Assembly: GCA_964395765.1 (NCBI GenBank)
Contig: CAYNCU010000188.1
Location: 1 to 8,780, forward strand
DNA: 8,780 bases
Source of the DNA: DATDPY01 sp964395765
GTDB taxonomy: Bacteria > Bacteroidota > Bacteroidia > Cytophagales > Cyclobacteriaceae
Direction of reading: 5' to 3'
Shown here: positions 1-6,453 of the stretch, piece by piece
Numbering within the stretch: position 1 is the stretch's first letter
Layout of the letters: each line of letters begins with the position of its first letter
Translations under genes and position numbers: made by a program
The notes under the pieces: generated by a model
The model's database searches: none
Seen by the model: only the letters and a program-made list of their open reading frames with translations
Told to the model about the DNA's origin: nothing

Positions 1-276
1 AGCTGGATCGTGATGCTTTTATGGAATGCAATCCTGCCGGATATTCTTCCGGTTAAAGCGATCAGTTATAAGCAGGCCATAGGAATCTTTATTTTAAGTA
101 AAATACTTTTCGGCGGTTTCCGCTTCATCAGACGCGATCATAGATTCCCTAATTTTGTCGGTCATTTAAAAAACAAATGGGCAAATATGAGTGAGGGGGA
201 GAAAGAAAAATTCCGTGAGGAATGGAAGAAACATTGTAACCGACCGGGAAATAATGAAATTCAAGACCCAAAGTAA
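1..276 (+). CDS. Small membrane protein, paralogue 1 of 3 (5' end outside the window)
   Basis: The frame is open to the left edge: the three codons before the GTG at 10 read Ser-Trp-Ile with no stop, so the gene starts upstream and the GTG is not a convincing start. What is visible is the end of a hydrophobic segment, then WNAILPDIL, a spacer, and a second hydrophobic stretch beginning SYKQAIGIFILSKILFGGF. A basic linker follows (RRDHRFPNF), then a highly charged predicted helix (KWANMSEGEKEKFREEWKK) and a short polar end. The same plan recurs in the next two genes: a Trp-Asn-x-x-x-Pro-Asp/Glu core, a Tyr-x-Gln/His-Ala-x-Gly membrane segment, and in paralogue 3 the charged helix with the MS/LS-x-x-E-K-E-K pattern. 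I predict an inner-membrane protein with the charged tail in the cytoplasm, but the topology is inferred. I recognise the type from Bacteroidota genomes only as uncharacterised and assign no function. Confidence 0.75.
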   Translation, partial: SWIVMLLWNAILPDILPVKAISYKQAIGIFILSKILFGGFRFIRRDHRFPNFVGHLKNKWANMSEGEKEKFREEWKKHCNRPGNNEIQDPK

Positions 277-277
277 A

Positions 278-311
278 GTAAACATTTCCTTTCAGCCGTC
301 TTCCTGTTTAC
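278..311. repeat. Inverted repeat GTAAACA / TGTTTAC between paralogues 1 and 2
   Basis: GTAAACA (278-284) and TGTTTAC (305-311) are perfect 7-bp arms around a 20-base spacer, starting one base after the stop codon of the first gene. There is no T-tract, so it does not look like an intrinsic terminator. It could be a weak operator or an RNA stem, or chance in AT-rich DNA. Confidence 0.25.
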
Positions 312-405
312 ATAGTGGCATTCATTAATGGTTCCGGAGATTGAAGGATCCCGGAAAACATAAAATTATAATAGTTTAAAATAGCAGGAAAAAAACAACA
401 CAATT

Positions 406-723
406 ATGCAATTCCCATTATTTATTATCGGAGGTATTCTTTTACTCCTGGCCATGGTCTGGGTTATAAAAGTCCTATGGAACTGGCTGGTACCTGAATT
501 ATTCAAAGGTCCGCGGATCCGTTATAAGCATGCATTGGGAATAGTCATCCTGAGCAGGCTTCTGCTGGGATTCGGTTTCCCGTCAAGGTTACCTGTGTAT
601 TACTTGCGTCAGCATCATCCGCTCGGCCAATACTGGCACTGGAAAGACTATCACAATAGATCCGGAATGCAACATACCGCTCCCGGTCAAAATCCCGGAA
701 ATGATCCGGGAGAAAATAATTAA
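406..723 (+). CDS. Small two-helix membrane protein, paralogue 2 of 3, His-rich tail
   Basis: A 105-residue protein. Residues 3-24 form one membrane segment. The core WNWLVPELF (25-33) follows, then a second hydrophobic segment (about 43-58) introduced by RYKHALGI. The remaining half is soluble and rich in His, Tyr and Trp (LRQHHPLGQYWHWKDYHN), ending in a Pro/Gly/Asn-rich tail. Compared with its neighbours it lacks the charged Glu/Lys helix, so it has diverged or been trimmed at the C-terminus. The ATG at 406 is preceded by ACAATT, the same six bases as before paralogue 3, and no clear Shine-Dalgarno is present. The gene lies 129 bases after paralogue 1 and 17 before paralogue 3, so co-transcription at least with paralogue 3 is likely. 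The His-rich tail hints at metal binding, but that is only a suggestion. Function unknown. Confidence 0.8.
   Translation: MQFPLFIIGGILLLLAMVWVIKVLWNWLVPELFKGPRIRYKHALGIVILSRLLLGFGFPSRLPVYYLRQHHPLGQYWHWKDYHNRSGMQHTAPGQNPGNDPGENN
693..711 (+). repeat. Perfect 7-bp hairpin at the 3' end of paralogue 2
   Basis: TCCCGGA (693-699), loop AATGA, TCCGGGA (705-711). The GC-rich stem sits inside the last codons of the coding sequence and is followed by GAAAATAATTAATTTT across the stop codon. The downstream run is not a clean U-tract, so a full terminator is unlikely. An RNA processing or stability element, or a partial attenuator ahead of paralogue 3, is possible. Confidence 0.45.
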
Positions 724-740
724 TTTTAACAAATACAATT

Positions 741-1148
741 ATGAAAACGAAATTCAGATTTCTTTTTATCCTTGTTCCTCTTGGGTTTGTTCTTCTTGGT
801 TCGCTCGTCTTAATGGCCTTATGGAACTGGCTGATACCTGATCTCTTCGGCCTGGGAACATTAACCTATTTACAAGCCCTGGGAATATTGGTCCTGGTAA
901 GGATACTTACCTGGGGCGGCGGTTGGTTCGGCCGGCCGCGATGGCACCCTTTCGCCTTTGCCTATGCCGGAGGCTATCCTTACCATTTTCATCATTACCG
1001 CCAACATGAATACTGGCGTAAAAAAATGAAAGAAAAATGGGAAAATTTATCCGATGAGGAAAAAGAAAAATGGAAACAGAAATTATGCGGACCTTTCTGG
1101 AAGGGTTTCGAAGAAGAGAAAGAACCTACCCCGGGGCCAAATGCATGA
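741..1148 (+). CDS. Small two-helix membrane protein, paralogue 3 of 3, His-rich linker and charged tail
   Basis: A 135-residue protein and the most complete member of the trio. Residues 5-27 form a membrane segment after a short basic start (MKTKFR). The shared core WNWLIPDLFG occupies 28-37, and a second hydrophobic segment (about 43-58) begins TYLQALGILVL. A Trp/Gly/Arg-rich turn (WGGGWFGRPRW) leads to an aromatic and His-rich stretch with His69, 82, 84, 85 and 89. A strongly charged helix (about 92-116, KEKWENLSDEEKEKWKQK) and a Pro-rich end follow. The charged helix matches that of paralogue 1. A strong terminator starts eight bases after the stop, so this is the last gene of its transcript. 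The His cluster next to a membrane helix would suit metal or proton-dependent sensing, but nothing proves it. Function unknown. Confidence 0.85.
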   Translation: MKTKFRFLFILVPLGFVLLGSLVLMALWNWLIPDLFGLGTLTYLQALGILVLVRILTWGGGWFGRPRWHPFAFAYAGGYPYHFHHYRQHEYWRKKMKEKWENLSDEEKEKWKQKLCGPFWKGFEEEKEPTPGPNA

Positions 1149-1155
1149 CACAGAG

Positions 1156-1188
1156 AAAAGGCAGTATCACAAACTGCCTTTTTTATTT
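1156..1188 (+). terminator. Intrinsic terminator of the small membrane-protein genes
   Basis: AAAAGGCAGT (1156-1165) pairs with ACTGCCTTTT (1173-1182) around the 7-base loop ATCACAA, and the T-rich run TTTTTTATTTT continues to about 1189. The six-base GC-containing core plus the A/T extension makes a classic rho-independent terminator, placed directly after the third paralogue. Confidence 0.88.
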
Positions 1189-1263
1189 TCCTTCTTGGGT
1201 GTTATCTCAATTAATTGTTCCCTTCATAATTTTCCTGAATCGACGTTTTTAAAAGAGTAAAAC

Positions 1264-1294
1264 TTGGTTAAATAGGAATTGATTTCTTACTTTG
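1264..1294 (+). promoter_or_regulatory. Candidate Bacteroidota-type promoter for the Rrf2 gene
   Basis: TTGG (1264-1267), a 19-base spacer, then TTACTTTG (1287-1294) fits the TTTG-N19-21-TAnnTTTG consensus known for Bacteroides, with one mismatch in the -7 box. Transcription would begin near 1300, just before the ATG at 1309. That supports this ATG over the upstream TTG at 1279, which would lie ahead of the transcript start. Confidence 0.4.
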
Positions 1295-1308
1295 TTGCCG
1301 TTAATCCT

Positions 1309-1725
1309 ATGATTTCACAGAAAGCCAAATATGCTATTAAGGCTTTAACCTTCCTCGCCGAAAAACCTTCGGGTGAACCGGTGAAAACGGTAGATATTGC
1401 TAAAAACGCAAGGATTCCCAAAAAATTTCTTGAACATATTTTACTGGATTTAAAAAACGCTTCCCTGGTCTCGAGCAAACAGGGTGTTCTGGGAGGCTAT
1501 TACCTCTTAAAGGATCCTGATAATATTAACCTTGCCGATATATACCGCCTTTTTGACGGGGCCGTCGCCTTACTTCCCTGTGCTTCCTATAAATTCTTCG
1601 AACCTTGTGCCGATTGCGAAGATGTGGAAGCTTGTAAATTGAGGGTTGAGCTGATCGAGGTAAAAAAACAAACCCTGATCGCTTTAAAAAAAGTAACGAT
1701 CAAAAGCCTTATCGAGACAAGATGA
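1309..1725 (+). CDS. Rrf2-family transcriptional regulator with four cysteines
   Basis: A 138-residue protein in the usual Rrf2 size range (IscR, NsrR, CymR relatives). The N-terminal MISQKAKYAIKAL starts the winged helix-turn-helix, PKKFLEHILLDL is the recognition region, and SKQGVLGGYYL is the typical Rrf2 wing. The C-terminal half carries Cys91, Cys100, Cys103 and Cys109, placed where IscR and NsrR bind an iron-sulphur cluster. Sensing of redox, nitric oxide or Fe-S status is therefore plausible, but the spacing is not the IscR one and the ligand is unknown. I chose the ATG at 1309 because family members begin with M-x-S/T-K-x-x-x-Y-A. The longer frame starts at a TTG at 1279 and adds ten residues that do not fit. 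Bacteroidota often encode several Rrf2 paralogues, so no specific name is given. Its target may be itself, the downstream DinB gene or a distant gene. Confidence 0.9.
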   Translation: MISQKAKYAIKALTFLAEKPSGEPVKTVDIAKNARIPKKFLEHILLDLKNASLVSSKQGVLGGYYLLKDPDNINLADIYRLFDGAVALLPCASYKFFEPCADCEDVEACKLRVELIEVKKQTLIALKKVTIKSLIETR

Positions 1726-1759
1726 ATCATTGATTTTTATTAAAATATTTTTATAGCCT

Positions 1760-1784
1760 CCGGACATTAATTCCGGTATTTTTC
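1760..1784 (+). terminator. Weak candidate terminator after the Rrf2 gene
   Basis: CCGGA (1760-1764) pairs with TCCGG (1772-1776) around a 7-base loop and is followed by TATTTTTC. The 5-bp stem is short, so termination would be partial and the DinB gene might still be reached from the Rrf2 promoter. Confidence 0.3.
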
Positions 1785-1804
1785 AAATTAACCGACCTTT
1801 GCTT

Positions 1805-2305
1805 ATGTACAGAAAAATCGATGACTTTATTTACGATTACCAAATCGAATCGGGAAATACTAAGAAAATCTTTGGTCTTATTGTTAATTCAAAAAAGCAC
1901 ATTAAGCTTCACGTAAATGTCAGGTCCATGGAAAGGCTGGCCTGGCATATAACACAATCACTTTCGGAAATGATTTTCCGTTGTGGATTAACAGCGGCCG
2001 ACGACCTGGAGAATAAACCGGTCCCCGGAAGTATTCAGGAAATAATTAAAATTTATGACCATCATACCCGGGCACTTATAAGCCTTTTGAAATCCCGATG
2101 GAAGGATAGTGAACTGGAAGAAAAAATGGATTTTTTCGGTCAAAAAATGGCAAAGGGTCAGCTACTGAAGGCAATCCTTACCCATGAAATACATCATCGG
2201 GGACAACTTACCGTGGTTATGCGTTTATTGGAAAATCCTGTATCCGGTGTGTATGGACCTGCGAAAGAAGAATGGGCACAATATAACATGCCGGCTATGG
2301 AATAA
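1805..2305 (+). CDS. DinB/YfiT-like metal-binding four-helix protein
   Basis: A 166-residue protein matching the DinB/YfiT fold, a four-helix bundle that holds a divalent metal through three histidines. The expected ligands are visible: His48 in the helix-2 motif LAWHITQS, and His127 and His131 in THEIHHRGQL, the family's most conserved signature. Members include damage-induced DinB of Bacillus, bacillithiol and mycothiol S-transferases and maleylpyruvate isomerase-like enzymes. The sequence alone does not say which reaction this one performs. A thiol transfer or detoxification role would suit the redox-type regulator just upstream. The ATG at 1805 is preferred over the TTG at 1799, since MYRKIDDFIYDY is a natural start. 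The gap to the Rrf2 gene is 79 bases and holds a weak hairpin, so it may be co-transcribed or have its own promoter. Confidence 0.85.
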   Translation: MYRKIDDFIYDYQIESGNTKKIFGLIVNSKKHIKLHVNVRSMERLAWHITQSLSEMIFRCGLTAADDLENKPVPGSIQEIIKIYDHHTRALISLLKSRWKDSELEEKMDFFGQKMAKGQLLKAILTHEIHHRGQLTVVMRLLENPVSGVYGPAKEEWAQYNMPAME

Positions 2306-2415
2306 ACCCCATTTTCAATTTTGTTAAGAGATCCCCGATCCTGCCTTAAAATTCCAATGAACGGACTCTGGAAAGTTATTTGCTTTCAATCAGAAAATCT
2401 CCTTAATTACGAATT

Positions 2416-3951
2416 ATGAAAAAATTAAAAATTGTATCTTCACTAACTCTGCTTTCCCTTCTGGCCGGTTCGTCATACGGCCAAAGCCCGGAACTTCCGG
2501 TCTTCATTTCCGATAGCCTTGATCAATATATGCAGCTTGCTTTGGATCAATGGCAGGTTCCAGGGGCGGCAGTAGCCGTAATCATGAAGGGGCAAGTCGT
2601 TTACATGAAAGGCTTCGGAGTGTTGGAAAAAGGAAAGCAGGATAAAGTGGATGAAAATACTTTATTCATGATTGGTTCCAATACAAAAGCTTTTACCGGA
2701 ACATCCATGGCATTGCTTGATTACGAAGGAAAATGCTCATTAAATGATAAAGTTCAGCAATGGCTTCCCGGATTCACCATGAAAGATCCCTGGGTGGCGA
2801 AGGAATTGAATCTTACCGATATTTTATGTCACCGGATCGGGATGGAAACATTTCAGGGAGATTTCATGTACTGGACATCGGACCTGACCATAAAACAGGT
2901 AGTTGAAAAATTCGGGAAACTGACCCCGGAATACGGATTCCGGAGTAAATGGGGATATACGAATGCCGGCTTTGCCATTGCCGGCGAATGCATTGAAAAA
3001 ATAAGCGGAATGCCATGGCGCGATTTTATCCAACAGAACATTCTCACACCCCTCAAAATGGATCGCACATTAACTTCCTCTCTTGAAATTCCCGGTGCAA
3101 CTAATGCCGCTAAACCTTACACAGTGGTGGATGGTAATCTTGAAAAGATCCCTTACCCTGAAATTGATAACCTCGCCCCGGCAGGAAGCATAAGTTCTTC
3201 CCTATCGGATATGAGTCATTGGCTGATGTGCCTGCTCGACAGCGGCCGCTACGATGGAAAGCAGGTGATCCCCTGGAGGGTTATTGACAAAACCAGACAG
3301 CCGGAGTCTATAGAGGGGACAATAAAATACATGGGGGACCTGGCCCATTTCAAATTATATGGGCTGGGATGGGAATTGCAGGATTATGACGGCAGGGAAA
3401 TCGTTTCACATACCGGCGGGGTTAACGGATTTGTTTCTTCCGTGACGCTGGTACCGGAAGACAAGGACGGAATAATCATCTTCACTAACACCGATATGAA
3501 CGATCTTTATTCGGCTGCCAAATGGGATATCCTGGATGCCTTGCTGGGAATGCCATTCTTGAATTATAACCAATATATGCTGTTGTCCGGCAAAAGATAT
3601 GATGATAAGCAGAATGAAGTGATCCGTGAGGAAAGGGATTCAGTAGCGATGAAATTAAAACCTGCATTTCCCTTAGCCGGATATAGCGGGAAGTACACTA
3701 ACGATGCGTATGGATATATTAATATCCGTGTCAATAATAATAGCCTTGAAATGACTTTTCAGCATCATCCCAACCTGAAAGGCAAACTTGAAAGTCTTGG
3801 CGGAAACAGGTTTTTATGTACCTATAATGATCCGGAATTCGGGATCAAAGTCATTCCGTTTAAAACTTCGGGAAATAGCGTTGAATCCTTTACCCTGCAT
3901 GTGGCCGATTTCATCGAATATACAGGGTATGAATTCAAAAAAACCGATTGA
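2416..3951 (+). CDS. Exported serine hydrolase of the beta-lactamase / penicillin-binding-protein-like family
   Basis: A 511-residue protein. Residues 1-22 are a signal peptide (MKKLK, hydrophobic core, ending near SSYGQ), so it is periplasmic or exported. The beta-lactamase/PBP-like domain (Pfam PF00144 type) spans about 30-375 with all three active-site elements: Ser88-x-x-Lys91 in GSNTK, Tyr181-Thr-Asn183 in WGYTNAGF, and His332-Thr-Gly-Gly in SHTGGVNGF, which replaces Lys-Thr-Gly. A C-terminal beta-rich part (about 420-505, starting near LAGYSGKYTN) fits the DUF3471 tail common in these proteins. The family includes esterases, D-aminopeptidases and peptidoglycan-trimming enzymes. The architecture argues against calling it an antibiotic-resistance beta-lactamase. 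It lies 110 bases after the DinB gene and meets the next gene tail to tail. The substrate cannot be named. Confidence 0.92.
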   Translation: MKKLKIVSSLTLLSLLAGSSYGQSPELPVFISDSLDQYMQLALDQWQVPGAAVAVIMKGQVVYMKGFGVLEKGKQDKVDENTLFMIGSNTKAFTGTSMALLDYEGKCSLNDKVQQWLPGFTMKDPWVAKELNLTDILCHRIGMETFQGDFMYWTSDLTIKQVVEKFGKLTPEYGFRSKWGYTNAGFAIAGECIEKISGMPWRDFIQQNILTPLKMDRTLTSSLEIPGATNAAKPYTVVDGNLEKIPYPEIDNLAPAGSISSSLSDMSHWLMCLLDSGRYDGKQVIPWRVIDKTRQPESIEGTIKYMGDLAHFKLYGLGWELQDYDGREIVSHTGGVNGFVSSVTLVPEDKDGIIIFTNTDMNDLYSAAKWDILDALLGMPFLNYNQYMLLSGKRYDDKQNEVIREERDSVAMKLKPAFPLAGYSGKYTNDAYGYINIRVNNNSLEMTFQHHPNLKGKLESLGGNRFLCTYNDPEFGIKVIPFKTSGNSVESFTLHVADFIEYTGYEFKKTD

Positions 3952-3952
3952 T

Positions 3953-6367
3953 CTACTGCTTTACTAAAACCCGGTTTTGTAAGCCTTTCATTTCAATATG
4001 GATAATGTTATTATTCCCGTTTAGCTGTTGTTCATGATTATTTACCGTAACCGTAGCCCCTTTGACAGGCTTCAATTCAAGGACAACTGTCCAGTCTTGC
4101 TGATCCTGGTCAAATTTATAGATCGTACCGGCCTCTGTCTTTTCAATTTCCATGGTCAGGAAATTATTCCCAACCGGCAGGCGGCTGATCTTCATCTTGT
4201 TCCAGGATGATGGAGGCGCCGGTTTAATCAATATTTTTTTATGGTAAGCATCCGGATTAATCCCGAAAAAGTATTGTACAATCGGGACAGCCACTCCGTA
4301 TATATTCCATGCCTGTGTCATCATTCCGAAATCTGGTGAAACTTCGTACATGGATCCCGGCAGGGCATAACTGAATGACCGGGACAGATCACGGATATAT
4401 TCCAGGGCTTCATCACTTCGGCCATATCGGCATTCGGCAACTGCCTGAACCCCGGTAGGTAAAGTCATTACGGCACCTGTATAGCTGAAAACTTTTTTTC
4501 GCATGGAATCAATATTGGCATTGTTAAGATTCTCATCCCTGTCAATGCCGGTTACATACATGCCGAACGGGTCCGTAAATTTATGTGCTGTTTGCAAGGC
4601 CGGAATTGCCTTGGCAGAATCGGCAATACCCGTTTCCATAGGCGTATTGACCACCCAGTTATGATAAACAACATATCCCCTGTCTCCCTTTGATGGTTGT
4701 TGCCTGACGGACGATAATAAGGAATTCAACTCTCTCACGGCCCACGGTTTTTTAAGTTTCTCCGCACGGTCGGTTGCATGAATGATCACGGAAACTGCCT
4801 TCTCCTTTCCGGATCTGAAATCGGCATAAGAATCGGCATCCGGCACCCACCAATCCCTGTTGATCATGCGTTTCAGTCGGGTTGAATTCTCCGAATAGGA
4901 TCTGGCGTTAATGCTGTCGCCGAGAATATTCGCCAATTCGGAAGCTGCTTCATAGGCCTCACAGGTATAACAAGCTACATCAATCATTTCCGAGTTCAAA
5001 CCCTGAATTTCCATCATGCCACTTCCTTCGGGACATAAATTCCCGTTTTTATCCATTGAAGCCACCCACGTGAGGCCCTTCTGAATAAAGGGGTAATATT
5101 TTCTGATCAGATCAATATCCCCGGTCCATCGAAAATAATCCCTGAGTAACACGATGAACTGCGGGGTTTCATTTACATTTCCAGGATTATAGACGACGTT
5201 ATTCGTCGATACTTCGTGGGTAATTCTGCCGTTCCCGTTATGAATAACCGACAGGTGATATAATAATTCAATGGTTGATTTTACGGTATTTACCTGCCCG
5301 GCACAAAGCACACCCTGCAAGGCATATTCGTTATCACAACCAAACCACCAGGGGTAATCCGGTAATCCTGCAGATAATCCCCTTCCAATTCCGGGCACAT
5401 CTCTCACCAGCCACTGGGTGTTGTATTTCAACCAGGTATACATTTTTTGAATAGTCGAATCAGGCAATTCAACCCCGGAGATCATTTTCAGGTCCTTATA
5501 TTTTCTAATCTTTGATTTTAATAAGGCCGGTGCATTTTGGCTGACCTGACTGAATTGATCCAGGGCATGTTGTTTTCCACGATCCGAACCGGAAATAAAA
5601 AAATCAAGAATAAAATCAGACCCCGGGTCAATACTGAAATGGTAATTCAAAGTAGCATTGATCCCGGAACCAAGCCGTTCTGTAGTGCAGATCATTGAAT
5701 TTTGTGAATGGCTTGCCGGTCTTAACCGCGCACCGAAAATAACGTACCATGCATTCAGGCTGTCATGGATAACATATCCTCCCAGGGAATCGTTGTAGGA
5801 GGCAACGTCAAAACCGTTTTTTAGGTGGAGGCTGTCGGATAACCAAACCGGCTGAAGATCGCTCATCCCGGTAAAAGAAAAGTCAATGTTCCTTTTTTCA
5901 GTTCCGGGGTTTCTGACCCGGTATTCAATGACGATTGCCTCAAGGCTGTCCGGTACAAACTGGAATCGCTCAACCTCAAGGCTGTCAGTTTTATAAAATT
6001 GGGCATTGGCCATTGGGTAATTAAGAAATTTATAAGCAGGGACGAGGCAATGACCGTTAATGGCCGCTGAGAATCCGTCCATCAATTTAACAGGATGATC
6101 CCAAATTCCTCCCATTTCCCCTCTGATATGCCATCCCAGGTCGGGAAAGCTGCCATCCTGGTAACCGATCATATATATTCTGTCACCTGCAGTAACATAA
6201 GGGGATTGGAGATAATCCTTGTTTCCGGTAATTGAAGGTTCCCCGGCCATGATAACCGCCAGGCTTTCTTTCCGCAAATTTTTATCCGTACAGGATGAAA
6301 GAAGGATGGCAATCAGTATCCACATGCATAAATTATTGAAAGGGGGATATTTATTATTGTCTTTCAT
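3953..6367 (-). CDS. Six-hairpin glycosidase lipoprotein (glycogen-debranching-like)
   Basis: An 804-residue protein. The N-terminus has a hydrophobic segment (MWILIAILL) ending in the lipobox LSSC with Cys26, so it should be a lipoprotein. Met15 is an alternative start. A beta-sandwich domain follows (about 35-270) with the motif SFPDLGWHIRGEMGGIWDHP, then an (alpha/alpha)6 barrel (about 300-720). Motifs I associate with bacterial GDE/amylo-1,6-glucosidase-like proteins are PWWFGCDNEYALQG (Asp345, Glu347), MMEIQGLNSEMID (Glu453, Glu460) and MYEVSPDFGMMTQAWNIYG (Glu675, Asp679). Catalytic acids are probably among these, but I cannot say which. A short beta domain closes the protein. Such enzymes are often auto-annotated as glycogen debranching, yet an exported lipoprotein is unlikely to act on glycogen. 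The neighbouring CE2 and GH106-like genes suggest a heteropolysaccharide substrate. The gene diverges from the antitoxin gene across 86 bases. Confidence 0.85.
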   Translation of the reverse strand: MKDNNKYPPFNNLCMWILIAILLSSCTDKNLRKESLAVIMAGEPSITGNKDYLQSPYVTAGDRIYMIGYQDGSFPDLGWHIRGEMGGIWDHPVKLMDGFSAAINGHCLVPAYKFLNYPMANAQFYKTDSLEVERFQFVPDSLEAIVIEYRVRNPGTEKRNIDFSFTGMSDLQPVWLSDSLHLKNGFDVASYNDSLGGYVIHDSLNAWYVIFGARLRPASHSQNSMICTTERLGSGINATLNYHFSIDPGSDFILDFFISGSDRGKQHALDQFSQVSQNAPALLKSKIRKYKDLKMISGVELPDSTIQKMYTWLKYNTQWLVRDVPGIGRGLSAGLPDYPWWFGCDNEYALQGVLCAGQVNTVKSTIELLYHLSVIHNGNGRITHEVSTNNVVYNPGNVNETPQFIVLLRDYFRWTGDIDLIRKYYPFIQKGLTWVASMDKNGNLCPEGSGMMEIQGLNSEMIDVACYTCEAYEAASELANILGDSINARSYSENSTRLKRMINRDWWVPDADSYADFRSGKEKAVSVIIHATDRAEKLKKPWAVRELNSLLSSVRQQPSKGDRGYVVYHNWVVNTPMETGIADSAKAIPALQTAHKFTDPFGMYVTGIDRDENLNNANIDSMRKKVFSYTGAVMTLPTGVQAVAECRYGRSDEALEYIRDLSRSFSYALPGSMYEVSPDFGMMTQAWNIYGVAVPIVQYFFGINPDAYHKKILIKPAPPSSWNKMKISRLPVGNNFLTMEIEKTEAGTIYKFDQDQQDWTVVLELKPVKGATVTVNNHEQQLNGNNNIIHIEMKGLQNRVLVKQ

Positions 6368-6408
6368 CGCAATTTCAATAATCAGGATATATTTTTATTG
6401 TTTGTCGT

Positions 6409-6445
6409 TATTGATCAATATATTATTAAGTAAATTGATGATCAA
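6409..6445. promoter_or_regulatory. Paired palindromes, candidate operator of the toxin-antitoxin genes
   Basis: TATTGATCAATA (6409-6420) is a perfect 12-bp palindrome. TTGATGATCAA (6435-6445) repeats the same half-sites, TTGAT and ATCAA, around one extra base. The second ends eight bases before the antitoxin ATG. Ribbon-helix-helix antitoxins normally repress their own operon by binding such repeated palindromes, so this is the natural autoregulatory site. It also lies in the 86-base region shared with the divergent glycosidase gene. Confidence 0.5.
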
Positions 6446-6450
6446 AAATA
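6443..6450 (-). promoter_or_regulatory. Possible -7 box for the divergent glycosidase gene
   Basis: On the minus strand this reads TATTTTTG, an exact TAnnTTTG match. It would give a 5' leader of roughly 70 bases for the glycosidase gene and overlaps the second palindrome by three bases. No TTG sits at the expected -33 distance, and AT-rich DNA yields such matches by chance. Confidence 0.25.
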
Positions 6451-6453
6451 AAT

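Noticed and set aside
333..355. TTCCGG...CCGGAA inverted repeat between paralogues 1 and 2
   Set aside because: Six-base arms with a 13-base spacer and no T-tract. CCGGA/TCCGG words are frequent throughout the window, so chance is the simplest explanation.
1054..1260. Two short plus-strand open frames after and within paralogue 3
   Set aside because: They overlap the charged helix of paralogue 3 out of frame and run through its strong terminator, so they are shadows.
3828..3847. Near-palindrome TGATCCGGAATTCGGGATCA
   Set aside because: It is 20 bases with one mismatched pair, but sits inside the serine hydrolase coding region encoding an ordinary Asn-Asp-Pro-Glu-Phe-Gly stretch. There is no sign of a regulatory role.
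2416..3951. Reading the serine hydrolase as an antibiotic-resistance beta-lactamase
   Set aside because: It has the shared fold and Ser-x-x-Lys motif, but the His-Thr-Gly motif and DUF3471-like tail are typical of general serine hydrolases, and the context gives no resistance signal.
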